From assembly GCA_947095985.1 (NCBI GenBank), contig CAMUPZ010000006.1, forward strand, positions 1-28,990: 28,990 bases of DNA. Reading direction: 5' to 3'. The notes beneath the pieces are model-generated. The model searched no databases and was not told where the DNA came from. It saw nothing but the letters and a program-made list of their open reading frames with translations. The DNA comes from an uncultured Candidatus Saccharibacteria bacterium (GTDB lineage: Bacteria; Patescibacteriota; Saccharimonadia; Saccharimonadales; Saccharimonadaceae). The translations under genes were made by a program, and so were the position numbers. Numbering within the stretch: position 1 is the stretch's first letter; every line of letters starts with the position of its first letter. Positions 14,517-23,017 of the stretch are shown piece after piece.

Positions 14517-16774
14517 TACATAAAACAACTATTTTATTTGCAGGTCTTGCTGCAGCTATTATTTTATCTATAGCTATGGTCAATCCTGTTAATGCAAGTT
14601 CCTTCGATCCAGGGAATATTATTAGCGATTCTATTTTTACTAACAGCAGCACCATGACCGCTGATCAAATTCAGTATTTTATAGAAGTTAAGGGTAAATA
14701 TTGTACTGACGGCGAAGCTCCATGTCTAAAAAATTATCGTGAAAATGGCAAAAGCGCAGGTACAATAATATATGAGATATCCCAACAATATTTGATAAAT
14801 CCCCAGGTTATCCTAGCAACCCTTCAGAAAGAGGTTGGTTTGGTAACTATTAGCAACCCAGGTTCGTGGCGATATCGCACCGCTATGGGATATGGATGTC
14901 CCGATTCTACACCAGGCGTCTGTGATTCACAGTATTTTGGATTTACAAATCAGGTTCGTTGGACTGCTACTATGTTTAGAGCAATCATGAACAATTCTCC
15001 AACTTGGTTTACTCCTTATCGCATAGGTGTTAATTCGATTTTATGGCACCCAAACCAAGCCTGCGGCATTAGTAATGTAAATATTGTCAACCGAGCAACT
15101 GTTGCATTATATAGTTATACGCCGTATCGGCCAAATAACGCCGCCTTAGCAGCTGGGTTTGGTACTGGTGATGGTTGCAGTTCATACGGAAACCGTAATT
15201 TCTGGTTATATTTTAATACCTGGTTCGGTAGTTCAACAAGTTCTATATTAATCCAATCACCACAAAGCCCAGCCGTTTACTTGCAGAGTGGTAGTATTAG
15301 ATATGCTATACCATCTTGGGATATTATTAATGCCTATGGATTTGGAAGATTCGGAGTTACTCCAGTTTCAAATTCTTACATGAATTCCCTACAAAATGGT
15401 GGCATATTAAACACAGTTTTCTCTAATAAATCTGAGCCTGGACCAATATATCTAGCAGATAACGGTTACCGTTTTGGGTTTTCATCTTACCAGCAGTGCG
15501 TTGACTGGGGCTTTCCTAGGTGTACCGATTCTTCATACGCTAAGCCGCTAGAGCCCTCTGTATTTGACCGCATGCATCAGTATGGTGCAATATCACCACT
15601 AATGCTAAATGGTTCACACCTGCACATAATGAAGGATGGGAAAAAACACACCCTATTATCACATGAAGCAAGGGTAGAAAAGGGTTATGCCAACATAAAC
15701 TATACACCAATAACCAACCCAGCTAACCTAACCCAACCATACGCCAAATCTATACCACATAACAACAGTCTGGTATCATTTAAAGCAACTCCCGCTATTT
15801 ATTTATATACCAATGCAAAATTTTATACCCTTAGCTATGATACCTTCCTTGCTTTCTCATCAAAACTACCGACATTGGTAGATTCGTTCTCTGAATATAA
15901 TAGCCAGTTGCCAGTAGAACAAGGCTTTATTCAGTCCAACGTTGCTTTGAGTGATGGCTCTCTCTATAGTTTTGTAAATGGCAAGAAAATTAACCTTACA
16001 AAGGTTAAGCACCACTGGCCACAAGCAGCCATTGTAGATGACCTAAAAACAGTTTTAGCACTGCGTAGTGATGATTATACAGCAGATGAAAATTCTACCT
16101 ATCGCACGACAGCTGGCTCCATACTAAAGGTTGAAGATAAGCGTTTTAGAGGCTTTTATAGCTTATATGACTATTTTGCCCTAGGAAATACAAGACCGAT
16201 ACCAATCAATGAATTAGCTATCGCTAACCTTGCTAGTGGATCATCTGTTATGGCAAACGGTCAAGGTTCTGTTTATCAGCTCGCTAGTCCCGCCAATCAA
16301 TCCCTCGTACTAACCCCTTCAATTGATGGATCGCCATGTCAATTATCATCACTTGACCAACTCGGCTCGTATTACCTTATTACTAATAGCGTACAGAGAC
16401 TTGCGCCTTCCCAACAGCCAGTTTCTACACTGACCAATACAACATACGACCAAGATGGAAATATTCATATAATCTACTCTGGCAGACACGCTATACTTAA
16501 TGCTTCTGAATTAACTTCAGTATGGGGTGTGCACCAAAAAATACCAGCCTGTACATTTCATAAGTTACACCTAGCTAAAATTCCAGTAAACTCTTCCGTT
16601 CGTTTTATTAGAGATCCTGTAACGGGCGTAATCTACCATGGTAAAGGTGGTAAAAAACAACCAATATTCTCTTATGCAGCTTTTATAAGAATGGGTGGAA
16701 ATACATCAAATACACTGGATGTTTCGAATGAATTTATCACAGCATCACCAACGGGTGTCGCAATTACTGAGTAG
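14513..16774 (+). CDS. Secreted protein with lysozyme-like domain and C-terminal repeats
   Basis: 753 residues. A signal peptide (hydrophobic 5-22, likely cleavage after VNA at 28) is followed by a lysozyme-like domain at about 45-245. Its core (NPQVILATLQKEVGLV, YRTAMGYGCPDS, YFGFTNQVRWTATMF) matches a group of actinobacterial secreted proteins whose cores read like LQKEQGLVT...YRSATGYGCPD...YYGFFNQ. Several cysteines probably form disulfides. Residues about 245-753 contain seven or more weak copies of a motif with a small hydrophobic strand, a Gly-containing turn and an SxxxF ending, for example IRYAIPSWDII, KHTLLSHEA, FYTLSYDTFLAF and KQPIFSYAAFIRMG, perhaps a propeller or carbohydrate-binding array. 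Peptidoglycan cleavage versus binding cannot be decided. It overlaps the preceding anchor-protein gene by 4 nt. Confidence 0.78.
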   Translation: MIHKTTILFAGLAAAIILSIAMVNPVNASSFDPGNIISDSIFTNSSTMTADQIQYFIEVKGKYCTDGEAPCLKNYRENGKSAGTIIYEISQQYLINPQVILATLQKEVGLVTISNPGSWRYRTAMGYGCPDSTPGVCDSQYFGFTNQVRWTATMFRAIMNNSPTWFTPYRIGVNSILWHPNQACGISNVNIVNRATVALYSYTPYRPNNAALAAGFGTGDGCSSYGNRNFWLYFNTWFGSSTSSILIQSPQSPAVYLQSGSIRYAIPSWDIINAYGFGRFGVTPVSNSYMNSLQNGGILNTVFSNKSEPGPIYLADNGYRFGFSSYQQCVDWGFPRCTDSSYAKPLEPSVFDRMHQYGAISPLMLNGSHLHIMKDGKKHTLLSHEARVEKGYANINYTPITNPANLTQPYAKSIPHNNSLVSFKATPAIYLYTNAKFYTLSYDTFLAFSSKLPTLVDSFSEYNSQLPVEQGFIQSNVALSDGSLYSFVNGKKINLTKVKHHWPQAAIVDDLKTVLALRSDDYTADENSTYRTTAGSILKVEDKRFRGFYSLYDYFALGNTRPIPINELAIANLASGSSVMANGQGSVYQLASPANQSLVLTPSIDGSPCQLSSLDQLGSYYLITNSVQRLAPSQQPVSTLTNTTYDQDGNIHIIYSGRHAILNASELTSVWGVHQKIPACTFHKLHLAKIPVNSSVRFIRDPVTGVIYHGKGGKKQPIFSYAAFIRMGGNTSNTLDVSNEFITASPTGVAITE

Positions 16775-16794
16775 CTATTATTTTGTTTTTAGTT

Positions 16795-16800
16795 TATACT
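16795..16800 (+). promoter_or_regulatory. -10 box TATACT, leaderless start predicted at 16808
   Basis: TATACT followed by exactly 7 nt (ATATAGT) and the ATG at 16808. There is no Shine-Dalgarno sequence. The short palindrome TACTATATAGTA spans the end of the -10 to the start codon. Confidence 0.55.
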
Positions 16801-16807
16801 ATATAGT

Positions 16808-17650
16808 ATGAGTAGTGTTTTAGATTTGTCAGTTGTGATTGCTTTCCATAATCACGCCAAAATGACAATTGATTGCGTCTCCTCTCTACAAAAATATGGC
16901 CCAAATGTAAGAGAGATTTTACTTATAAGCAACAACTCTTCACCGGACGAACTACGTATAGTTGAAGAATATAGCAATAATCATCCGAATATACGCGTTT
17001 TGACCTGGGATTATCCCTTTAACTACCAGAAAGAATACAACTGGGGTATATCGCAGACTAGTGGAGAGTTTATTCTAATGCTAAATAATGACATTGAACT
17101 AACCGAAGGTTCTATAGGACTAATAGAGTCTATGTATAAAAAAGCATCTAAAAAGGAAGTTGGCATTGTTGGCTGCACACTATTATATGGTAACGAAAGA
17201 GATATTCAACATGCCGGTATTTTTCTTATGCCAGAAGGTATGGCAGACCATATGTATGTTCGCGAACGATATCAGACCGCACTCAAGCAAGCCGGCTCCG
17301 AAAAGTTCCCCTATGACATAACCAAAGATATACCAATGACCGCCGTAACGGGTGCGGCACAGCTTGTGCGTAAATCTTCTTTCGAAAAAATCGGAGGATT
17401 TGATGAGAAATTTATCATTTGCGGTGGTGACGTAGATCTATGCATCAGAATGAATGAATCTGGTCTACAAACTTGGTTTGTTGGTGGAGGATACATGCTC
17501 CACAAAGAAAGTATCTCTCGTAAGTTTATACCGATACCAGCAGAAGACTTTTATAATAGTTATATAAGCTATATAAAGGGCTACGATCCTGAAATTGGCG
17601 ATCCGTTTTTACCAGAAATTACTAAAAAAATTAAAATACATGGAGTTTAA
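16808..17650 (+). CDS. GT2 family glycosyltransferase
   Basis: A 280-residue GT-A enzyme without membrane helices. Features are SVVIAFHNHAKMTIDCVSSL at the N-terminus (nucleotide site), a NNS segment, EFILMLNNDIEL (DxD-like metal site NND at about residue 94), the acceptor loop VTGAAQLVRKSSF and the base-region GGFDEKFIICGGDVDLCIRM. This fits the GT2 subgroup with rhamnosyl- and galactosyltransferases of surface polysaccharides. Exact donor and acceptor are unknown. It lies 2 nt before the WsaF-like transferase and probably shares its transcript. It lacks a ribosome-binding site and seems to be leaderless. Confidence 0.9.
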   Translation: MSSVLDLSVVIAFHNHAKMTIDCVSSLQKYGPNVREILLISNNSSPDELRIVEEYSNNHPNIRVLTWDYPFNYQKEYNWGISQTSGEFILMLNNDIELTEGSIGLIESMYKKASKKEVGIVGCTLLYGNERDIQHAGIFLMPEGMADHMYVRERYQTALKQAGSEKFPYDITKDIPMTAVTGAAQLVRKSSFEKIGGFDEKFIICGGDVDLCIRMNESGLQTWFVGGGYMLHKESISRKFIPIPAEDFYNSYISYIKGYDPEIGDPFLPEITKKIKIHGV

Positions 17651-17652
17651 AT

Positions 17653-18993
17653 ATGAGTGTCCTTCGTTTCTCTATACGCGCTGCACGTAAATCTGCCCAT
17701 ATTAGTGGAAAATTATTGCGTAAAAGCTTAAACTTTACTAATAAAGTAGAACACAAGGCTACCAACTTATTAGACGGTGTCGATTATAGTATACAGATTA
17801 ATGAAAAGGTTCCGCTTGAGAAAATTTATTACAACTCTATACCATATGTTCTACCGATTCATGCAGCCATGCCCGCTGTTGGATCAAAAGGGACTGTCAC
17901 TCTTTTGATTCCATCTCTGGATGGCAGTTCCTTCTTTGGTGGAACCGCGACTGCATTGGTTGTTGCTGCTAAATTAGCTTTATTAAAAAAATGTAAACTT
18001 CGTATTGTACAGACTCTCAAAACTGGCCATCCGGGCGATCTTGTAAAATTCTTTACTAGCGAAGGCATCACTATCTCTGATGACGCTATTCAAGTAATAA
18101 GTATTGCCGAGCGCAGTTATAATGTTTATGGCTATATTAGTACTCATCCAGATGATATTTTTATAGCTTCAGCCTGGTGGGACGCTTACAATTTATCACG
18201 TATGCCTCTAAAACGTAAGTTTATATACCTAGTACAGGATTTCGAACCGATATTCTATAACAACAGTGACCGATATGTCCTAGCCGAGGAAACATATAAA
18301 AGTGACAAGTTTATTCCCCTATGTAATACCAAGTTTATGGCTGATTTTATGTCAGATAGAAACTACCCTGCCTTCAAAAAGTCCCTATTCTTTGAGCCAG
18401 CAGTATCTCGCAAAAAGTCTGGCACACTCTTATCGAAAAAGGCTAATGATAAAAAGACTTTATTCCTTTACGGTAGACCAAATGTTCACAGGAATATGTT
18501 TTTCACTGCGCTTCAGGCTATTGACTACGCCTTTAAGGCTGGTTTTATAAATCCTAATAACTGGGACTGTTGTATGGCTGGTCAGAATAACTTACCCGAT
18601 ATAATTCTATCTTCTGGCGCAGTTATCAAGAACAAAGGTAAGATGTCTATGGAGGATTATATTGAGTTTAGTAAAACCGTAGATTTAGCTATATCACCTA
18701 TGATGGCTCCTCATCCAAATTACCCAACGCTAGAATTTTCATCCATTGGCTCTATGGTGGTTACAACCAAATACGCCAACAAAGAAAGTCTTGATAAATA
18801 CTCAAAAAATATTATAATGTCTGAATTAGATGTAGAGTCTATGGCAGGAGCTATAAACATTGCTGTAAGAAGAACTGAAGAAGATCGTCTCGCTAACCTT
18901 AATAATACAAATATATTAACTAGCTGGGACGAAAGCCTAGATGATTGTCTAAAAAGTATACTGGATCGTATTAATAAATCTGAAAACTATTAA
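17653..18993 (+). CDS. WsaF-like GT4 rhamnosyltransferase
   Basis: 446 residues with a GT-B fold. The N-terminal domain holds SFFGGTATALVVAAKLAL, and the central FIYLVQDFEPIFYNNSDRYVLAEETY is the characteristic signature of WsaF-type rhamnosyltransferases. The C-terminal nucleotide domain includes LFLYGRPNVHRNMF and a HPNYPTLEFSSIG motif near the end. Such enzymes add L-rhamnose from dTDP-L-rhamnose to a growing glycan at the cytosolic membrane face, matching the rml genes in this window. GGAG lies about 8 nt before the ATG, inside the end of the upstream GT2 gene. No membrane segment is apparent. The 34 nt to the opposing ABC gene show no terminator. Confidence 0.82.
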   Translation: MSVLRFSIRAARKSAHISGKLLRKSLNFTNKVEHKATNLLDGVDYSIQINEKVPLEKIYYNSIPYVLPIHAAMPAVGSKGTVTLLIPSLDGSSFFGGTATALVVAAKLALLKKCKLRIVQTLKTGHPGDLVKFFTSEGITISDDAIQVISIAERSYNVYGYISTHPDDIFIASAWWDAYNLSRMPLKRKFIYLVQDFEPIFYNNSDRYVLAEETYKSDKFIPLCNTKFMADFMSDRNYPAFKKSLFFEPAVSRKKSGTLLSKKANDKKTLFLYGRPNVHRNMFFTALQAIDYAFKAGFINPNNWDCCMAGQNNLPDIILSSGAVIKNKGKMSMEDYIEFSKTVDLAISPMMAPHPNYPTLEFSSIGSMVVTTKYANKESLDKYSKNIIMSELDVESMAGAINIAVRRTEEDRLANLNNTNILTSWDESLDDCLKSILDRINKSENY

Positions 18994-19027
18994 CGCCAAA
19001 TCTATGGATGTGTGATTAATAAAAACT

Positions 19028-20191
19028 TTACCTCCACTCACCCATAGAGCGCATCGGACCATCCCTAAGTATATCTTTACCTTTAACTACGAAAGAATAT
19101 GCTCGTGGTAGGTGCTTAAGTGTACTGTCATCCTTGCTCCTGTGAATAGATATATAGACATCATACTTACCAGGATTTAAATCGGCTATAGGTTGTACAA
19201 ATTCAATCTTTTTACCATTCTGAATAAAATCATTAGGCATATCTCTCGAATTCCTATCTGAGAATATAATTCCATTAGCCGACAATGAAAAATTAGCAAA
19301 CACCTGTTCTTCGATGCCGTTAACCACTACACCTAATTTTAGCTTTTCACCTTGGGAAAAACTCCTCTTTTTTGGCTCAACAATCTCAATTGAAACCTGG
19401 TTGGTATCTACCTCCCTATCTTTTTGGCTTTGATTTGATTTATCTATGTTAACCTCTGTATATATATCAGCTATATCAATAGGCGAACCCTGGTGCTTTA
19501 TCTTACCATCTTCTATATAGATAGCTCTAGAACAGAATCTACGCACCGCACCCATATCGTGAGTCACAAAAACAACTGTTTGTTTATTATTTTTAAGATC
19601 CTCAAAATAATCGAAACATTTCTGCTGAAATGCAGCGTCACCAACAGCCAAAACCTCATCTAAAACCAAAATATCAGCATTGGTTTGAACTGCCACCGAA
19701 AAAGCCAAACGTACCTGCATACCGCTAGAATAGTTCTTTAGCTTTTCTTCCATAAATTCATGTAGCTCAGCAAAATCAACTATTTCATTATAAATAGAAT
19801 CAATCTCTGATCGACTAAAACCCAGTAGAGCACCGTTCAAATAGACGTTTTCACGACCCGATAACTCTGGGTTAAAACCCACACCTAATTCAATAAACGG
19901 CACCAGCGAACCGTTAACCTTTACCGATCCGCTATTGGGAGTATAAATACCAGCAATGCTTTTAAGCAGGGTGCTTTTTCCCGAACCATTGCGCCCAACA
20001 ATACCAAAAAATTCACCTTTTTTAATTTCTAAAGATATATCCTTAAGCGGCGTAAACTTGCGATAGCCTTTATTTCTCTTGAATATACCAGTAACCTGAC
20101 TCTTTAGGCGGTTGGTTGGCTCTAAAGGAATTTTAAAGGTTTTTGTCAGATTATTAACTTGAATAACCACATCGTCACTACTCTTTTTCAT
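19028..20191 (-). CDS. ABC exporter ATPase with C-terminal cargo domain (Wzt/TagH type)
   Basis: 387 residues. The ABC domain spans about 8-240: Walker A GRNGSGKST (66-74), the signature YSSGMQV (154-160), Walker B ILVLDE (174-179) and the H-loop H211. Residues about 260-387 form an extra beta-rich domain (VSIEIVEPKKRSFSQGE ... PGKYDVYISIHRSK), as in Wzt proteins, where it recognises the non-reducing end of the exported polymer. Together with the permease it powers export of a lipid-linked polysaccharide or teichoic-like chain. The stop of the permease is adjacent to its ATG, with AGGAT 7 nt upstream, so translation is coupled. An O-antigen- versus teichoic-type cargo cannot be told from sequence. 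Confidence 0.92.
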   Translation of the reverse strand: MKKSSDDVVIQVNNLTKTFKIPLEPTNRLKSQVTGIFKRNKGYRKFTPLKDISLEIKKGEFFGIVGRNGSGKSTLLKSIAGIYTPNSGSVKVNGSLVPFIELGVGFNPELSGRENVYLNGALLGFSRSEIDSIYNEIVDFAELHEFMEEKLKNYSSGMQVRLAFSVAVQTNADILVLDEVLAVGDAAFQQKCFDYFEDLKNNKQTVVFVTHDMGAVRRFCSRAIYIEDGKIKHQGSPIDIADIYTEVNIDKSNQSQKDREVDTNQVSIEIVEPKKRSFSQGEKLKLGVVVNGIEEQVFANFSLSANGIIFSDRNSRDMPNDFIQNGKKIEFVQPIADLNPGKYDVYISIHRSKDDSTLKHLPRAYSFVVKGKDILRDGPMRSMGEWR

Positions 20192-21010
20192 CTAAATATC
20201 CTCCGCAAAAAACTTTGATTTCTTTGAGAAATACCACACACCAACTACAACCATCAGTAGAATAATAAATCCTGGAATCGCCAATCGCCAATCGTGCATC
20301 AAATCAGTCATTCTCACGATTGAGGCGTCTTGACTAATCATCGCATAGCGTGCATCCTGAATAATCTGCGCCACTGGATTGATAAACAAAATTTCAGCAG
20401 CTTTTTGACTACGCTCCATCACCATAGTTAACGGATAAATAATTGGTGTAGCATAAAATGCCGCTTGCAGAAAAATTTCCCAGATATAGCCAGTGTCGCG
20501 AAACTTAACATTTAGCGCCGACAGTAACATAGCAATACCTAGAGCAAAAACATATAGCTCCAAAACTAGCGGAATCATCCATAAAATATTCCAGGTGAAG
20601 TCTACACCGTTAATCAACGCAAACAACATAACCACCAGAAGATTAATTCCTAGATTAATCAACGACGAAATTGTACCAGAAATAACGATGATATATTTTG
20701 GAAAGTTTAATTTACGTATCAGGTCGCCACGATTGACGATTGAACCCAAGCCATTGCTGGTAGCTTCTGTAAAAAACGACCACAATACTACACCAAGTAG
20801 TAAGGTTACAGCAAAATGCGGCACGCCGCGATCCATTTGTAGAACATAGACAAAGACTACATACAAAATCGCAAACAAAAATAGAGGTTTCAAAACACTC
20901 CAAACATAGCCAAGTACCGAACCCTGATACCTTAGTTTAAAATCAGTAACCACCAGCTCACGCAGAAGAATTCGATTCTTGCGATCTAATAAACCAACTC
21001 CTTTTCTCAT
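20192..21010 (-). CDS. ABC-2 type polysaccharide export permease (Wzm/TagG type)
   Basis: 272 residues with six predicted membrane helices. The N-terminal amphipathic element (LLRELVVTDFKLRYQGSVLGYVWSVLKPL) is typical of ABC-2 polysaccharide exporters, followed by GVVLWSFF, then RKLNFPKYIIVISG, DTGYIWEIFLQAAFYATPIIYP and the closing helix IPGFIILLMVVVGVWYF. It forms the membrane channel with the adjacent ATPase. Transcription most likely begins at its own ATG: TATAAT lies 7 nt upstream on this strand. A GT2 gene starts divergently only 29 bp away, so exporter and glycosyltransferase expression are tied to one promoter block. Confidence 0.93.
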   Translation of the reverse strand: MRKGVGLLDRKNRILLRELVVTDFKLRYQGSVLGYVWSVLKPLFLFAILYVVFVYVLQMDRGVPHFAVTLLLGVVLWSFFTEATSNGLGSIVNRGDLIRKLNFPKYIIVISGTISSLINLGINLLVVMLFALINGVDFTWNILWMIPLVLELYVFALGIAMLLSALNVKFRDTGYIWEIFLQAAFYATPIIYPLTMVMERSQKAAEILFINPVAQIIQDARYAMISQDASIVRMTDLMHDWRLAIPGFIILLMVVVGVWYFSKKSKFFAEDI

Positions 21011-21017
21011 GTATTAT

Positions 21018-21023
21018 ATTATA
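21018..21023 (-). promoter_or_regulatory. -10 box TATAAT of the exporter operon (leaderless)
   Basis: A perfect minus-strand TATAAT, 7 nt (ATAATAC) before the permease ATG at 21010. It is separated by only 3 bp (GAG) from the divergent -10 at 21027. Confidence 0.7.
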
Positions 21024-21026
21024 GAG

Positions 21027-21032
21027 TATAAT
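21027..21032 (+). promoter_or_regulatory. -10 box TATAAT of the GT2 operon (leaderless)
   Basis: A perfect plus-strand TATAAT followed by 7 nt (TGATAAT) and the ATG at 21040. Together with its divergent partner it forms ATTATA-GAG-TATAAT. Confidence 0.7.
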
Positions 21033-21039
21033 TGATAAT

Positions 21040-22053
21040 ATGAACAGACTTGCAATTATTGTGCTGAACTGGAATGGGTCTGACGACGCTATAGAATGTA
21101 TCGAATCCCTAACTAAGCAAACTTTAAAACCTACTATCATCATCGTAGATAATAATAGTAGCGACAATTCTGTTTCCGTATTCGAAAAATATATTTCAAC
21201 ACACAAAAAAAAGGATATCATTTTAATAAAAAACTCTGCTAATCTTGGTTTTGCTGGCGGTATTAATACAGGCCTGATTTATGCAAAAGAACATAATTTT
21301 GAATATATTGGCGTGCTTAATCCTGATGCCATTGCCGACAAAAACTGGTGCCGCGCCCTCGTCGATGAGCTTTCTACACACCTGGATTGCGGTATCGCAA
21401 CTGGCATCATGCAGCGGCGCGACGGCAAAACGCTTGACACAACTGGCGACTTTTACACCACCTGGGGCTTGCCTGGTCCACGAAACCGCGACGAGCCTGT
21501 TAAAAATGCGCCGAGTAAGCCTGGCGAGGTTTTTGGCGCGACTGGCGGCGGAGCGATTTATCGCGCGGCAATGTTTGACGATATCGATATGTTCGACGAA
21601 GACTTTTTCATGTATTACGAAGATGTCGACCTCAGTTTTCGCGCCCAACTAGCCGGCTGGAAGGTCCGCTTTACACCCAAAGCCATCGCTTATCATAAAG
21701 TTGGCGCCAGCAGCAAGAAAGTTCCTGGCTTGGCTGTTTACAATACTTTCAAAAACCTGCCGTTAGTTTTCATTAAAAACGTTCCAGGAAAATTATTTTG
21801 GTATATTGGCCTGCGCTTTTTCTTGACATATTGGCTAATTTTCGCCAGTGCCGTCCGTCACGGCAACGGCTGGCCAGCTTTCAAAGGTATATTAGCCTCA
21901 ATAATTCGTAAACCTGCTGCCTACAAAAAGCGCCTAAATATTCAAAAAAACCGCAAAGTCCCTGTCGACTACATCCGCGGTATCATCCACGATGGGCCGT
22001 TACCCAATCAAACCGGACTGCTGAAATTTAAGCGTTTTTTCAGGATAAAGTAA
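21040..22053 (+). CDS. GT2 glycosyltransferase, rhamnosyltransferase-like (WbbL/RfbF type)
   Basis: 337 residues. IIVLNWNGSDDAIECIESL at the N-terminus, VDNNSSDNS, NLGFAGGINTGL and GVLNPDA (metal-site region) match GT2 rhamnosyltransferases. The acceptor part reads VFGATGGGAIYRAAMFDDIDMFDEDFFMYYEDVDLSFRAQLAGW, a strong signature for this subgroup. Hydrophobic segments near 240-270 could associate with the membrane. The expected donor is dTDP-rhamnose. Base composition changes sharply inside the gene: bases 21181-21240 are 22% GC by hand count and 21481-21540 are 58%. The start is supported by the -10 seven bases upstream. GtrB-like and GtrA genes follow in the same direction. Confidence 0.9.
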   Translation: MNRLAIIVLNWNGSDDAIECIESLTKQTLKPTIIIVDNNSSDNSVSVFEKYISTHKKKDIILIKNSANLGFAGGINTGLIYAKEHNFEYIGVLNPDAIADKNWCRALVDELSTHLDCGIATGIMQRRDGKTLDTTGDFYTTWGLPGPRNRDEPVKNAPSKPGEVFGATGGGAIYRAAMFDDIDMFDEDFFMYYEDVDLSFRAQLAGWKVRFTPKAIAYHKVGASSKKVPGLAVYNTFKNLPLVFIKNVPGKLFWYIGLRFFLTYWLIFASAVRHGNGWPAFKGILASIIRKPAAYKKRLNIQKNRKVPVDYIRGIIHDGPLPNQTGLLKFKRFFRIK

Positions 22054-22059
22054 TATTCT
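22054..22059 (+). promoter_or_regulatory. Possible -10 box TATTCT upstream of the GtrB-like gene
   Basis: TATTCT lies 7 nt before the ATG at 22067, directly after the upstream stop, and no convincing ribosome-binding site is nearer than AGGATAAAG 20 nt away. It may be coincidental. Confidence 0.25.
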
Positions 22060-22066
22060 TAACGAA

Positions 22067-23017
22067 ATGAAATCAATCACCATCCTTGTCCCAGTCTACA
22101 ACGAAGAATCTGTCCTTCCTCAGTTATTTGATCGCTTAGATGACGTCGCAAAAAATACTCCCAATTACAAATTTGAATTTCTATTCATCAATGATGGCAG
22201 CGTCGATGAATCTTTATCTATTATTGCCGATCAAGCCCAGAAAGATACACGCATCAGCTATATCAATCTGTCGCGTAACTTCGGTAAAGAAATAGCGATG
22301 CTCGCCGGAATTGACCACACCGAAGGCGATGCTGCCGTGATTATTGACGCCGATTTGCAAGATCCGCCAGAGTTAATAAAAGAGATGATTGCCTACTGGG
22401 AAGATGGTTATGATGATGTCTATGCTCGCCGCAGTAGCCGGCAGGGCGAAACTTGGCTAAAGAAAAAAACCAGCCAATGGTATTACCGAATCCTCCAAAA
22501 ATCGACCAGCATTCCTATTCAGGTTGATACCGGCGATTTTCGCTTGCTGGATCGGCGCTGCATCGAGGCGCTGCGGCAATTTCGCGAATCCCAGCGCAAT
22601 ACTAAGGCAATTTTTAGCTGGATTGGCTATAAGAAAAAGGAGATTTTTTACGATCGTGATCCCAGACTGGCCGGCCAGACTAAATGGAATTATCGCAAAT
22701 TAATTAACCTAGCCATTGATGGTATTACTAGTTTTACCACAGCACCGCTACGAATGGCTACCATCTTTGGATTTGTCATTTCCTTCATCGCTTTCTGCTG
22801 GATTATCTATCTTTTAGTTCGCCCTTTGTTCGGAGTTCCGACTGGCGCTGGCTATTCTTCCTTAATGGCAGTTATTTTATTCTTAGGCGGCGTTCAGTTA
22901 CTGTCACTGGGAATAATTGGCGAATACGTCGGCCGGATATTTATTGAGACTAAAAATCGACCGTTATATTTAATTGAGGAATATCATGCAGGAAATCGCA
23001 AAAAAGCACGCCGATAA
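22067..23017 (+). CDS. GtrB/ArnC-like GT2 with two C-terminal membrane helices
   Basis: 316 residues. ITILVPVYNEESVLPQLF, FINDGSVDES, NLSRNFGKE and DADLQDPPE (metal-binding D-x-D with QDPPE) are the hallmarks of undecaprenyl-phosphate glucosyl- or aminoarabinosyl transferases. GDFRLLDRR and GQTKWNYRKL follow, then two membrane helices at about 230-255 and 265-290. It loads a sugar onto undecaprenyl phosphate in the cytosol for flipping. The start is an ATG 13 nt after the upstream stop. The next gene, gtrA, begins inside its 3' end (32-nt overlap), giving a GtrB-GtrA pair. No dedicated GtrC-type transferase is adjacent. The membrane protein at 10821 or the one at 2639 could supply it. Confidence 0.92.
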   Translation: MKSITILVPVYNEESVLPQLFDRLDDVAKNTPNYKFEFLFINDGSVDESLSIIADQAQKDTRISYINLSRNFGKEIAMLAGIDHTEGDAAVIIDADLQDPPELIKEMIAYWEDGYDDVYARRSSRQGETWLKKKTSQWYYRILQKSTSIPIQVDTGDFRLLDRRCIEALRQFRESQRNTKAIFSWIGYKKKEIFYDRDPRLAGQTKWNYRKLINLAIDGITSFTTAPLRMATIFGFVISFIAFCWIIYLLVRPLFGVPTGAGYSSLMAVILFLGGVQLLSLGIIGEYVGRIFIETKNRPLYLIEEYHAGNRKKARR

